Part shown: piece after piece, positions 23,618-34,821 of the stretch
Position numbering within the stretch: the stretch's first letter is position 1
Layout of the letters: each line of letters starts with the position of its first letter
From: Capsicum annuum
Lineage: Eukaryota; Streptophyta; Magnoliopsida; Solanales; Solanaceae
Direction: 5' to 3'
Length of the DNA stretch: 64,000 nucleotides
Assembly: GCF_002878395.1 (NCBI RefSeq)
Contig: NW_025841092.1
Coordinates: 130,654-194,653, forward strand
Made by a program: the position numbers and the translations under genes
Notes under the pieces: model-generated
Databases searched by the model: none
What the model was told of the DNA's origin: nothing
The model's input: the letters and a program-made list of their open reading frames with translations, nothing else

Positions 23618-24190
23618 GCTGTCTATAACAAATGGTTTGTTGAAGGATTTTCATTTATTGCATCCCTTATGTCCAGATTAACTCAAAAGAAACTCAAGTT
23701 TCAGTGGTCAGACCCTTTTGAGAAGAGTTTTAAGGAGTTGAAGACTCGACTTACCTCAGACTTAGTCTTAGCTCTTCCAGATGGTTTAGATAGGTTCGTG
23801 CTGTATTGTGATGAATCCACAGTAGGTTTGGGTTATGTCCTCATGCAGCATGGTAAGGTCATAGCCTACGCATTCAGATAAATTAAACCCCATGAGAGGA
23901 ATTATCTTACTCATGATCTTGAGTTAGCAGCTGTAGTTTTTACCTTGAAAATTTGGAGGCATTATCTCTATGGAGTTTATGTAGATGTCTTTACAGATCA
24001 CAAGAGTCTTCAGTATGTCTTTTCTCAAAAAGATCTCAATCTTTATGAAAGAAGGTGGTTAGAGCTCTTGAAAGACTATGAAATGAGTGTCTTGTATCAT
24101 CCAGGCAAGGCCAACATAGTGGCGATGCTCTCAGTAGGATATCCATGGGTAGTGTTTCTCATGTGGAGGATAGTAAGAAAAAGTTAGCTC
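23618..24190 (+). pseudogene. element T RNase H
   Basis: After a stop at 23616, WSDPFEKSFKELKTRLTSD leads into FVLYCDESTVGLGYVLMQHG (Asp of the active site, DES for DAS). [19 protein letters not shown] (Glu) and [17 protein letters not shown] (Asp-His) follow. HPGKANIVA near 24098 ends the domain, and a frameshift there replaces the expected ADALSR. A stop at 23881 also breaks the frame. Confidence 0.9.
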
Positions 24191-25260
24191 AAGTAGTCCA
24201 TCAGCTTGCCAGACTAGGCGTTCGCTTAGTCGATTCTTCAGAGGGTGGTGTATGTGTTCAAAGTAGTTCATAATCATATCTAGTTTTTAAGGTAAAAGAA
24301 AATCAAGATAGAGATCCCAGCCTTGTCAAGTTAAAAGAGTCAGTTCAGGATCAGAAAGTAGAGGTTTTCTCCCAAGAGGAAGGTGGCGTTTTATGTTGTC
24401 AGGGTCGTCTTTTTGTTCTAGGTGTAGATGAATTAAGGCAACAAATTCTTATAGAAGTGCATGGTACGAGCTACTCCATTCATCCAGGGGACACAAATAT
24501 ATACCACGACTTGCGAGAAATCCATTGGTGGAGTAGGACGAAGAGAGACATTTCAGAGTTTGGGGTTAAGTGCTCTACATGTCAGCAAGTTAAGATAGAA
24601 CATTAGAAGCCTAGTGGGTCTATGCAGGAGTTTAGTATTCCTACTTAGAAGTAGGAAGTTGTGAACATAGACTTCGTGACGGGTTTGCCTCAAACTCGTT
24701 ATCAACATGATTCAGTCTGGGTCATTGTAGACAGAATAACCAAATAAGCTTATTTCCTTCCAGTTCATACCTCTTATTTAGTCGAGGATTATACCAAACT
24801 CTATATCAAGGAGTTGGTCAGATTACATGTTGTTCTATTTTCCATTATCTCAGACAGAGGTACCCAGTTCACCTCTCATTTTTGGAAAGCGTTCGAAAAA
24901 GATCTCGGTACCCAAGTTCATCTCAGTACAACCTTTTATCCTCAAACAGATGGTCAAGAAGAAAGAACCATTTAGACTTTAGAAGATATGCTAAGGGCGT
25001 GTGAAATTGATTTCAAGGGAAGTTGGGATGACCACTTGCCTTTGATTGCATTTGCAAACAACAACAGCTATCATTCCAGTATTCAGATTGCTCCATGTGA
25101 AGCTCTCTATGTTAGGAAATATAGATCTCCAATTGGTTGGTTTCAAGTTAGTGAGGCCTCATCATAGGTCCTGAATTAGTATTCGACGCCTTAGAAAAAG
25201 TCCAATTAATCAGAGAAAGACTCCGGGCTGCTCAGAGCCGACAGAAGTCTTATGTAGATA
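24191..25260 (+). pseudogene. element T integrase
   Basis: Zinc-binding module: HPGDTNIYHDLREIHWW near 24481 and CSTCQQ near 24570. Core: WVIVDRITK (Asp) at 24718, ISDRGTQFTSHFW (Asp) at 24845, and TDGQEERTI (Glu) at 24948. All three catalytic positions are kept. Stops occur at CKIEH-stop, at two Trp codons turned to TAG (24646 and 24652) and at 24747 and 24976. These changes fit C-to-T decay of methylated DNA. The SYHSSIQIAPCEALY segment closes the core. Confidence 0.9.
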
Positions 25261-25742
25261 TTTGTAGAAAAGATCTCGAGTTTGAGGTTGGCGATTATGT
25301 CTATCTAAAGATCTCTCCCATGAAAAGAGTTAAGATATTCGGCAAAAAGGAAAAGCTCAGTCCGCAATATGTCGGTCCCTTCAAGATTCTCAGTCATTTT
25401 GGCAAGGTAGATTATGAGCTTGAATTGCCTTTAGATCTAGCCTCAGTTCATCCAGTCTTCCATGTCTCTTTGCTCAAGAAGTGTATAGGTGACCCACCAG
25501 TCGTAGTCCCTATTCAGAGCATTGATGTTCAGAATAGTCTCTCTATTGAAGAGATTCCAGTCAAAATCTTAGACTATCAGAATCATAGTTTGAGGAACAA
25601 AGAAGTCCCTCTAGTTAAAGTTCTTTGGAGAAATCTGTCCGTCGAGGGAGCTACTTGTGAAGCAGAAGCAAAGATGCGTACCAAGTATCCTCACCTCTTC
25701 TTCGCCAACTCAGATCAAGCTCAAGGTAATAGTTCTCCTTAA
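25261..25742 (+). pseudogene. element T integrase C-terminus and chromodomain
   Basis: The open frame 25320-25739 reads KLSPQYVGPFKILSHFGKVD, an intact GPF motif of the GPY/F domain. VFHVSLLKKCIGDP follows, then a chromodomain-like tail: SLSIEEIPVKILDYQNH, KVLWRNLSVEGATCEAE and MRTKYPHLF. The tail places the element among chromoviruses, whose chromodomains direct integration to silent chromatin. The natural stop TAA is at 25740. Confidence 0.88.
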
Positions 25743-26038
25743 GATTACTCAATACCAAGTACCATTACATATTCAGTCATGTATTCATGTATCATCTTAG
25801 TTATATAATTATGCATCAAAAATGCATTCTCATTATGAGAAACTTAGTTCCTCGGAACATTCAGTCATGCATTCATGAATCAGTTACACATGCATTAGAT
25901 ATATATGTTCAGTATGTTAGGTTCAGCTTGTCAGTCATGAGATCATGTTCAGTTATTCATGTTCAGTTCATGTTCAACTTATTATTTCCTCTCTCAGTCA
26001 GTCTCATTCGTGGACAAATGTTCTCAAGAGGGAGATAT
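25743..26038 (+). other. 3' untranslated region and polypurine tract of element T
   Basis: About 280 non-coding bases with repeated CATTCAGTCATG/CATTCATG words. The purine-rich TCAAGAGGGAGATAT at 26024-26038 directly precedes the 3' LTR and is the probable polypurine tract priming plus-strand DNA. Confidence 0.8.
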
Positions 26039-28635
26039 TGTAATACCCCAAAGATTTTTAGCAAATTCCATCCCAAGAATGCCTAGTATTAGCTTTTGAA
26101 GTGAATGATAATTATTCCATGAGGAATTTTTAAGATTTTTACTTTTTTTTTATCATGTGGAATATTCAATAAGATTTCCATCGATATATGATTCGCTTAA
26201 ATCCAATAACTGGGTAAGAAGTTATGACTATTTTAAGTTCCCTTCATAAAACAACGCCAAATTATTTAGTGGCGCACCACGCCACAAGAGGAAATGACAT
26301 TTGGGAATTTCTAGTAGGTGTCCGCCATTATAGCGCATCATGCCAGCACTCAAATTCAGAATAGTCGTTTTTCTAATGTCTCAGCGAGATTTCCCCCGCG
26401 TCATGCCAAAGTTCCAGATCGCAAAAAAGAGGCAACGTGATGGCTCCGCATCGCGCCATCCCTCAGTTTCCCAATTGTCAATTTCCAGTGATATGGTGCG
26501 ATAATGCCACGTTACGCCAGGGACCCAGTTTGGGAAAATTTTACTAAAATTAAATGACGCTTCCAAGGTTAAAAGGGTCAATTTCCTCCCCCTATTTAAA
26601 CCCAATAACATGTGATTTAGCTATTCTTCACTCAAAATATACTATTTTCTCTCAAGTTTCTCTCAAGAACAAGATAGGGTTTCGATGGGGGATTCAAATT
26701 CAAGAAGGTTTCACCATCAATCTTTATGAAATCATGAACTAAGGTATGCATAGTGTTCATTCATGGACTCCTTTCATCCATGAAGCCCAAGAATACCTTT
26801 TCTAAATTCAACTTATGGATTTTATTATGAATTTCATGATTGGGCTGCTTTTGTTCATGTTGATAATGAGTAATAGAATTTTTATTCCATGAATGAGTGT
26901 TAAATTCCATATGGGTTGAATTGTATCGGTATAGATTCATGAAACCTAGGACTAAACCCTAGAATTATTAAACTGGAATTAAATCACAATAATTAATTGT
27001 TGCATGATGTTGTTTACATATTCTATGCCTACTATGTATTTGGTTGAATGCCTAGATGAAGGGAAAGTGTCTAATTAGCATGATATCATGAAATCCCCAT
27101 GTACGTACAAGCTTATGCCTATCACATATTTGATGAAATGCTTCAGTAAATGTATTATAATGATTATTGTGTATTCAAGTAAGTCATGCTTTGTCAGTTT
27201 CCTTCCATTGAGTCCTGGAGGTACTTGTACCCGAAACATTAGCTGTGTACCTAGAGCCATGTAATGTTTTCACGATACTCTCATTCAAGCTATGAATCCT
27301 TAGACTACAGATAGTCTTATGACTCAGGAAATCTCTATGATCTTATGACTCAGTCAGTTGTCAGATATCAGTAGTATTCCGTCAATCAACACAACTTAGT
27401 AACTCAACTCATGTTCAGTTCAGTAAGTCATGTTCAGTGTTGATTTAGATGGGAGTAGGAATTAGCACCGAGTGAACCCAAGGATGGGGACACACACTAT
27501 CAGATCTAGGTGTGATCATTAGAAGTCATCCTTGCGTTCCAGAATTATGTAGCCAACATAGGTTGAGACATCAACACTGTTCGATGAGTGTTGATGAGGT
27601 GGATAAGTACTGTCAGGTAAGGGCCCCACCGTTCTATTTTAGGGACACTACCAGATAAGGGTCGCCCACAGCTTGTCCTTACCAGTGGCGCAATATTGAT
27701 ACCCTTCCAATTGGGGTTATAGATTGGACCCCAACTTAGCCATAATGGCGTATCAGAGGAATGTCAATTAAATACTACCTCCCATAGTTTCAGTACCTGT
27801 CTCAGTAAAAGAACTCAGATAGATCTTTAGATTCAAGACTGTTAGATACAGTCGACTCAGATACAGTAAGAAACTCAGATAGTTCTATCAGGTTCAGGAC
27901 TATCAGATACAATCACCCATGTTATTAGTTACATTCAGATACAACTATTTATGACATCAGTTATATCAGTTATTAGTATGTCATGTCATCAGTATTTAGA
28001 TTCAGTAATCATGATATCATAGTGTCAGTTAGTGTTACGTATTTATGTGTGCATTCTCACATTTATGTTAGCCAGTCAACTAGCATTATTCATGCATGTT
28101 AACCCTTGCATTAGCCTACTTCACATATATACTCAGTACATTTTATTGTACTGATGCATTTGCGCTATGGTTCTTTCTTTTTATGTTACACCATAGGTTC
28201 AGAGACACGAGTTCTAAATCAGTAGTAGATTCTAGTCTCAGCAGTCAGAATAGAAGTGAGTCCTCATCCTTCGAGGACATGATTATTTCTCCACTATTTC
28301 ATTAATTAGTTATTAGTTGGAGTTAGTTGGGGACACGTCCCATTAACTTCTTATTCAGATTATTCAGATAGTAGAGGATTTTAGAGTAGATCTAGACTTG
28401 TATGTTTTAGACTTCAGTGTTTACAGTTTTGTTTTGGGTATTGTATTACCCCACTGATGTTATCTCATCCATGTTATGTTCAGTATTGAACCTTATGACT
28501 TTTCAGTGAATGTTTCTGCATTATTTAGTATTTTATGCAGTATACAGGTACAAATATTAGTCATAGGTTAGCTTGTGGTCCTTAGGGGTCATGAGCACCG
28601 TGTAGCATTCCGATTCAGCAAATTGGGGTGTTACA
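26039..28635 (+). repeat. 3' LTR of element T
   Basis: 2597 bp, aligning throughout with 18342-20931. It keeps the word zone (26265-26520, with several CpG words already altered, for example CATCATGCC for CATCGCGCC), the TATTTAA box at 26593 and the GGGGTGTTACA end. Beyond it, viral R-region sequence resumes at 28636. Confidence 0.9.
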
Positions 28636-28990
28636 AACTAATTTAAAGTGTTACTTCCGGAATAATCATTTTTCTAGTTAGTAATTACTGTAGTTCTTCC
28701 TTTATGTTCTTAAATTAACAAAATAAGAACAAAATAATCTAAAGTAAAATTAATTAAAACAGTAGAGGAATAGAGAAATTTATACTTGTATCGGGATAAC
28801 GAGGAGCAAAACAACAATTTAAAGTAATTACTACTTTAAAAGTAATTTAAAGTGTCAAATTAAACTTTAAAACAAATTTAACTTTAAAACAAATTTAACT
28901 TTAAAACAACAAAATAAGAAAAAAACAATATAAAGAAAAATTAATTAAAACAATAGAGAAATAGAGAAATTTATACTTACAAAACTATAC
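28636..28990 (-). other. scrambled viral R-region copies with a short inverted leader piece
   Basis: Two R-region copies lie in tandem on the minus strand (28713-28790 and 28795-28985). Each shares TATAAATTTCTCTATT and TTAATTAATTTT with 11920-12040. The second contains a 17-bp repeat (AAATTTAACTTTAAAAC, about two and a half units at 28862-28905). At 28650-28712 about 60 bases of leader (GGAATAATCATTTTTCTAG to CTATGTTCTTA-like) lie in the opposite orientation. The promoter is absent and both copies are truncated. Confidence 0.6.
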
Positions 28991-29385
28991 TAGGACCAAA
29001 TCTACTTTAGATGTTACTACCACAACAATTATTTTTGTGTGCAGTAATTACTAATTTTTTGCTTCCAAAATTCTTTTATTTTATTCCTGTAGGCTTGGCT
29101 ACGGGAACAGCCTATAGGTCTGACTCTATTTTCACACACTCAGAGCTAATCTAACAAAAAAATTTAGGTTTGCCGACGTTTAAACCACTATTAAATGGCT
29201 ACCCAAATTAAGTAATAAAAATAAGAACATAGAGGAAGAACAATAGTAATTACTAACCAGAAAAATGATTATTCCAATAGTAACACTAATTTAGACCGGC
29301 TCTAGGACAGTATAACACTCTAGCCGCTCCTACTCATACTTACACTCCCTCCAGGACAACTTGGTTCTCATACCATTTGGGGGAC
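28991..29385 (-). other. pararetroviral leader and tRNA-Met primer site at the right edge of the block
   Basis: The minus strand reads TGGTATGAGAACCAAGTT at 29375-29358 (16 of 18 to the initiator-tRNA complement). About 370 bases homologous to the leader at 17890-18268 follow. Viral sequence begins only about 10 bases upstream of the primer site (GTCCCCCAAA). At 29386 the LTR of element G resumes. The leader should be followed by movement protein but joins R-region copies instead. Confidence 0.75.
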
Positions 29386-30657
29386 TGAATTATGTTTTAA
29401 AACCAAGGCTTTGGTATGCTATAAAGAATTATTTGAAATACAATGAGATGATTTAATTAACAAAGGAAGTCAGTGTTCCCAATGTGTATTAATGAAAAAA
29501 TGAAGTTGTTCTCCCCAAGTTAATGGAAACTGTTTGGTATAGTGTGTTACCTTGCAAGTGTAGTTGGTATGACGATACAAACAATGTGTGCCTTATAGTG
29601 TAATATGGTTCATTGAATGTGAATATGTGACAACTATTTTAATTGGGCTTTAATAAGTATTATGTAGCTGAGTCATGAAAGTGGAGGTCCGAGTGACCAA
29701 TACTAGAGATCTTATTTTCCGACAACGGGGATCAAAGTGACCAAGGAGGTTCAATTCCACCTTATTGTTATTTAATGATTAGAGAGGTTCGAGTCCCCCG
29801 TAAATAATTATATAATTAGGTGCTAAAGTCACCTTAGTATATGTTGGAGGGTTCGAGTCCACCATGTGTATATATATAAGATTATTCTTCGATTCGTGTA
29901 GCTACACAGATTAGAGCCCGACCAGGTTATGAGAGTTGGGGCCCATATAGCACGGGGGTACTATAATATGATGGTTGAGCTACATAATCTATGCTAAAGT
30001 TTTGAAAATCATGTTAAGCCTTGTTACCTATCCCAATATGTTATATATATGTATATATTTATGCATTGATAATGTGCTCTGGCTTTGAATGATTTTAAAC
30101 TGTTGATCATATCATTTTTTTATCCTTATCCTTGAGTTTCATGCTAGTGTTCACTTTATTAATTGTCTTCGAATGTTGTATCCCAACACAATGAAGGAAC
30201 TGGTAATATTTTTACTCCTCCTGCTCAATTACTTAGATTTAGGTCAGCTAGAGAGTTAAAGTAAATGGTGAGCTTCATACTTTGAAAGACCCCATTTCAT
30301 GTTTATGGTTTCCTTTACTTTTTGTATATTTTTTTGGATTTAGTTTTCACTATGGTCGGGGGCATATCTCAATTGAATATTTATTGGTTTTGGATTAGAG
30401 GTTTTGTCAGACTACTATTTGTATGGGTGGTGTCGGTATTGGTATTGGTATTGGCATTGATGCCAGTATCGGTTAGTTTTGGTTGTAGACCTATTTTAAT
30501 GTATTTACGTTTATATTCTCTTAACTTATTATTTGTTTAAAATTCATCCCACTTTGGGTGGAGTGTGTTTGGTTTGGTCAGGTTCAAGGGTTGATCCCCA
30601 GTCCATGTGGGACTTGAGATACCCATCACAACCAAAGCCTTGGTTCGGGTCGTGACA
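29386..30657 (+). repeat. 3' LTR of element G, right piece
   Basis: It starts at TGAATTATGTTTTAAAACC, matching 7666 onward. It repeats about 520 bases that are also present on the left of the viral block, then adds the true 3' end of the LTR (CATGTGGGACTTGAGATACCC, end GGTCGTGACA at 30657). A (GGTATT)n-like run lies at 30437-30465. Five bases matching the target duplication (AAAAC) follow one base later. No coding potential. Confidence 0.75.
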
Positions 30658-32120
30658 AAAAACAACTATACAGATCTATGCAATCCAACAATATGACATA
30701 AAGGAGTAAGTTAATGTCATTACATTAGCAACACATAATCATTCATATGCCCAAATCACACTACCCGAACATATAAGCAGCTAGAAACACAACTCATGAA
30801 CCCTCATAACAAAGAAGTCCCGCTCACTCTGTAGAATAAACCATGTTAATGTTGGGATGATAACAAGACACTCACTCTCTCAAAAAAATTTCCAACAATG
30901 TGCATAATGTACTATACGCTTGCCCTTATTTTCTTTACCCTAATTTTTCAGACGGTCGGGCTAGGATTACTAGAGGACTTTACTCATCTTGTCACGTAGG
31001 CTTAGGGCTAATATGGTATATTTAGGAGTTTAGTGACTAAGCCTCCTTGGTAATATAATTATGTTAGGGGTCCACTTGTCAACCAACTTTTGTTTTATTC
31101 CACCCTTATTTCTCCCCCTTTCCTTTTATATGCTTATTCTGGTTGGGTGCAGTTTCTTCTATTCTTACTTTTTTGTTCCTTTTTCTTTATTTTTCTACCA
31201 CACCCAACCTTACTTTTTTTTCCTTTATTTTTTCCCTCCTTAATACCCAGTTCTAATAACGCACCCCTATGATATCCACCCTCAACTTAGGCAATATGCC
31301 TAGGTTGAGATGCACAATGTCTAAGGAGGACCAAGGCCAGAATAAGTTCATCGTAATTGAAATGGAAAGGTTAAAGGTGAAAACAAGAAAATAGGTCTAT
31401 ACAGTCTCAACATAGGGATCAAAGGATACTAATTCTCATGTAGAAGGTTGTTTAGTCTAAAAGTGGACTAATTCATGAACGGACCATGATCTTTTCCTAA
31501 TCAACACTACTACAACCAAGGCAAGTCTAACCGGGCAAGTTCTAGATTCAATACATAATGAGACCTAAGTAAGTATCTCACACATACATGGTATAGGGTT
31601 GCATCACAAGCTAATACCTATTCGGTTCATGCAGATTCTATCTATGATTATTATATCCCTAATCCTAATGCCATATTAAGATTCACAATGGTTACAAAGA
31701 TAAACACATCAGAAAGTTCAACACAAATTTTTTGGAGGCATATTGTTTTTCTCAAAAAAGCTTAAACATAAGCAAAATATGTCAAGTACCTTTAGGTACT
31801 TATTTTCTACTAGTTAAACAAAAATAACACAAAAAACACAATATATCCTAAACATTCCAGATCTACTAGGAAAAAACTCCAAGGAAAAGAGACACGACAA
31901 AAAACACCAAGAGGAAATCTAGACCTACAAGTTGTTCCACCCTCAACTTATATTCATTTATTTTCCCCATTACATTAGTCCACTAAAAAGAAAGAGAGTC
32001 AAAAACATACCTGTGGCACCTTAGATGAGCAGATCTGACGTCAATCACATTAACACGAATTATCACAAACAAAAAAATAACAAGATATCTCAGGTTGACT
32101 CCTAAGCAGTGCCTGATTTA
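30658..32120 (-). other. non-coding interior of element A
   Basis: AT-rich sequence with long pyrimidine runs on the plus strand (31085-31260) and no recognisable domain. CCACCCTCAACTTA occurs at about 31276 and again at about 31936. On the minus strand this is TAAGTTGAGGGTGG, like the polypurine tract at 1742-1752. RT, RNase H and integrase would be expected downstream of the protease on this strand; I see none of their motifs. Confidence 0.6.
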
Positions 32121-32610
32121 ATCTCATGACACAATGTTGGGTACCTTGATTACTCAAAATTCATTAAGGTAGAAAAAGGGTTGGCCTCCAGGGTCATCAG
32201 CACAGTTTATTACCGAGACCACCCTTATGTCAATTGGCTGCTTAATGGTTCTACGAATATTGAATGGGACCTCCTCATTATTCATCTTGAACTTGAGCTC
32301 ACCTTTCACCATATCTACCAATGCTCGACCCATATCCAAAAAGGTCTTCCCAAAATTATGGGCATCTTAAAATCAACTTTAAAATCCAAGACAATAAAGT
32401 CATCCAGAAAAATGAAGTTGTCTACATTTACAAAAACATCAAACAATATGCCCATGGGCTTTTTAATCCTACAATCTTCCATCAATAAACCCATCATCAT
32501 GGGTTCATGAGGTCTCAAGACCAACTATTTGAACCTTGAAAATGGCATCAAGTTAATGCTGGCTCCTAAGTCACTCAAAGCTCTAGGAAATCTAGATGTC
32601 CCAATGGTGC
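32121..32610 (-). pseudogene. element A aspartic protease remnant (Athila/Tat type)
   Basis: On the minus strand FPRALSDLGASINLMPFSRF (32595-32530) is the active site in the DLGA form typical of Athila/Tat elements. MMGLLMEDCRIKKPMGIL then FKMPIILGRPFW (the ILGRPFL signature) follow in the open frame 32315-32524. A frameshift then leads to GRALVDMVKGELKFKMNNEE in 32154-32339. The fold is recognisable across about 150 codons in two frames. Confidence 0.85.
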
Positions 32611-34821
32611 AAAGAATCACGAAAGCTCTGGATCACCTTCTTTTGTACCAGATATCGAGATGTAATCGTACTATAATAATGCATTCCACCAATATCCTCT
32701 TAAGTGACAACTCTCTTTTTTGTTACCAAATCCTTCAAAAATTTTATGTACCTAAGCATCTACTAAAAAGGTTAAAAAAGAGGGATATTCAACTCAACTA
32801 TTTTAGCATAGAAATGAACTTTTTGTACTCCCTTTCTTCGTTATCCTGCTTTAGCCTTTGAGAAAAAGGTGGGGGAGGTCAGGGAATTGTCTTCAACATA
32901 GGATCAACTTCATTCCCTTTTCCTTTATCCTTTTAAAAATGGTTAACAATACCTATCAATTTTTTTGATAATTCACCACTAGTCACAAACTTCTCAGATT
33001 CTATTTTGGGTGCCCCATCAATATAAACCACATCATCTCTTGGCTCATCAACCACAGGCATAGGGAGATCAATAGTAGCCTTACAACTCTAAGTGGTGAT
33101 AGATAGACAATGATTTCCATCCTTAGGATTCTGTACATTATTACTTAAAAGGGTACCCGACTAACACTGATTCAAGGATGCTGACATCTAATAAAATTAT
33201 TTCTCAAGTTTCTTGATCATAGTAGCATACGATTCCACTTTCTAGGTCAAAACATAAATATCTACCTTAATCTACTTAAGGAAACTTTCATGAATTTCCT
33301 GACCCTTTACCAGCTTTGAAAATATAGTCTCCTTCCTTGACTAAATATCTTTGTTTCTAGTGAAATATAAGTACCACTCTTCTTTTTGTAGTCATCCTTT
33401 CATCTCTAATAACTCTTTCTCTGCCGTGATCCCTATATCGATACCCATAATAGTTCTTACCTTGGATCCCTTGCCTCGAGTCCTAAGAGTCTTGAGCAGA
33501 CCCTTGGCCTTTGTCTCAAAAACCCACCAACTCTTTATCTAGGTACTTCACCTCTTCATCAACACCAAAATCATATAATCTAGGATCTTTACCTTATGAG
33601 CAGATAACATTTACCTTTTTAGCATTCATCATAGCAAATTATTTTGTTAGCAATCCAATCTCTATTCTCAGTTGTGCAACTTCTTATGTGACTGTATCAT
33701 CTATAATTCTTTTCTCGTTGGAAGCTCCTATAACATAACTACTAATACTCTATCTACCTCCTGAGTATGCCATCCTTGGTTGGTAATAAAGACTCAATCT
33801 AAGAATTTAGACGCTACCTCCCAATGAAAGCTCATGAATGCTCTACCTATAGTAGTGTCACCAATAACTTTAAAAATAATATTCAGAGCTTGATAAAAAA
33901 TATGTAAAGAAAATTTTAACCTAAAATCCTATGATTGGGCACTATCATTAACTTTATCCTGAACCTTAACCATGCCTCATACATTAGTTCATATTGTAGT
34001 TGTCTAAAATTATGTATCTCATCCTTTAATTGCAGCATCCTCGAAGGAAGAATGAATTAATCCAAGAACTACTTTTTCAACTCATTCCAAGTGATGATGG
34101 ACCCTTGAGGTAATTTCCCTAGACATAATGTAGCTTTACCAGATAAAGATAACGGGAATAGTTTGGGTCTCAGTACTTCTTGACTCACCCCAGGTAGATT
34201 ATATTAAGTGTAGATCCCTATGAAATTCATTATGTGCATGTTTGTGCAATGATCAGCAGACTAATAAACAAACCTTTCAGATTTAATAATTGGATTATTG
34301 CATTAGTCGTATCAATCTTTGTCCCCTAGGGAAATACAGGAGGAATGATGGATTATGTCTCGATAGTCTGAACATACCCCAAGTTATCCTCCGGATCATC
34401 ATAACTTGGAAAATACTAATAATATAGGAGAACTTGATATCTATTTTTCCTAACTCTATTAAGTTTTTCATGACACTGTGCTTCCTGCCTTTGTCTCTCC
34501 TCTTGAGTTGCACAACAGGCAATCTAATTATCCCTTATCCAATTATTTTCTACTATTAATGATGCATTTGTGTGTGCAACTATGTCCTAAACACTATGTA
34601 GAGGTGGGGAAGGCAAGTTATGTGGACCATTTCAAAGATCCTTATGATGAGCTTCACATTCGTGTTCTGACACCCTACAATTTTGTTATAGGATTCTTTT
34701 TGGATCCGGATCAAATTAGATCAAGGGATTTCCTTGACTCCTAGTACTGGGTATACAGTGGCATACTCCACAGTAAAATACAAACACCTCAATAACTTTA
34801 ATGTACCAATCTGTAACCATA
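32611..34821 (-). pseudogene. element A gag remnant
   Basis: The clearest part, minus strand at about 33940-34090, reads LQLKDEIHNFRQLQYELMYE then AWLRFKDKVND. This is the conserved core of the Retrotrans_gag domain in Athila/Tat elements. Fragments FFPRG and YQALN lie on either side. The stretch 32700-33300 is Lys/Glu-rich in the same orientation, as expected for the Gag C-terminus. Many stops and frameshifts. A possible start region lies near 34740. Confidence 0.7.

Larger units (their letters stand above)
18342..28635 (+). mobile_element. Tekay/Del-like chromovirus T, near-complete
   Basis: A 10.3 kb Ty3/gypsy element inserted in viral R-region sequence. It has 5' LTR 18342-20931, primer site 20936-20950, gag, protease, RT, RNase H, integrase, GPY/F and chromodomain, polypurine tract 26023-26038, and 3' LTR 26039-28635. 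Both LTRs begin TGTAATACCCC and end GGTGTTACA. The LTRs differ by roughly 10-15% in their first 200 bases by eye, many changes being C/T or G/A, so the insertion is not recent. Catalytic residues of RT (FIDD) and integrase (D, D, E) survive, but stops and frameshifts are spread through all genes. I see no exact 5-bp target duplication (TTACT on the left, AACTA on the right). Confidence 0.9.
8191..29385. mobile_element. rearranged endogenous pararetrovirus block (Caulimoviridae)
   Basis: Pieces of more than one viral genome copy are joined in both orientations. Plus strand: RT-RNase H, 3' ORF, promoter, R region, primer site (to 11064). Minus strand, read from right to left: primer site and leader (29385-28990), R-region copies, then after removing element T a second primer site and leader (18286-17870), movement protein, coat protein, protease, 3' ORF, promoter, R region, a third primer site, and a second protease copy. 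No copy is complete and every frame has stops or frameshifts. Together, the 30K-type movement protein, CCHC coat protein, retropepsin and viral-type RT with tRNA-Met primer sites identify the family. The genus is uncertain; a Solendovirus-like or related lineage is my guess. Confidence 0.85.
1895..30657 (+). mobile_element. chromovirus element G, carrying a pararetrovirus block in its 3' LTR
   Basis: This gypsy element inserted into element A. Its order is 5' LTR (truncated), protease, RT, RNase H, integrase, chromodomain, polypurine tract and 3' LTR, which is the gypsy order. The outer ends sit beside AAAAC on both sides. The first LTR begins TAAAACACCCCAG, matching TGAAAAACCCTGG at 6711. 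The last LTR piece ends GGTCGTGACA at 30657. An internal deletion joins the 5' LTR at about 2990 directly to the protease, removing the LTR's 3' third, the primer site and gag. The 3' LTR is split by the viral block at 8191-29385. All reading frames contain stops. Confidence 0.75.

Noticed and set aside
18337..28640. Target-site duplication for element T
   Set aside because: The five bases on the two sides (TTACT and AACTA) are not the same, so I do not claim a duplication.
8191..29385. Possibility of an infectious, complete integrated pararetrovirus
   Set aside because: No unit is complete, the genes lie on both strands, every major frame is broken and a 10 kb retrotransposon interrupts it.
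30322..30540. 72-codon hydrophobic open frame
   Set aside because: It lies within the LTR of element G over a GGTATT repeat; composition explains it.
31061..31272. Two overlapping Phe/Leu/Tyr-rich open frames
   Set aside because: They are a by-product of a long pyrimidine-rich stretch; no motif and no start context.
32181..32510. 109-codon plus-strand open frame
   Set aside because: It is antisense to the clear Athila/Tat protease remnant on the minus strand.
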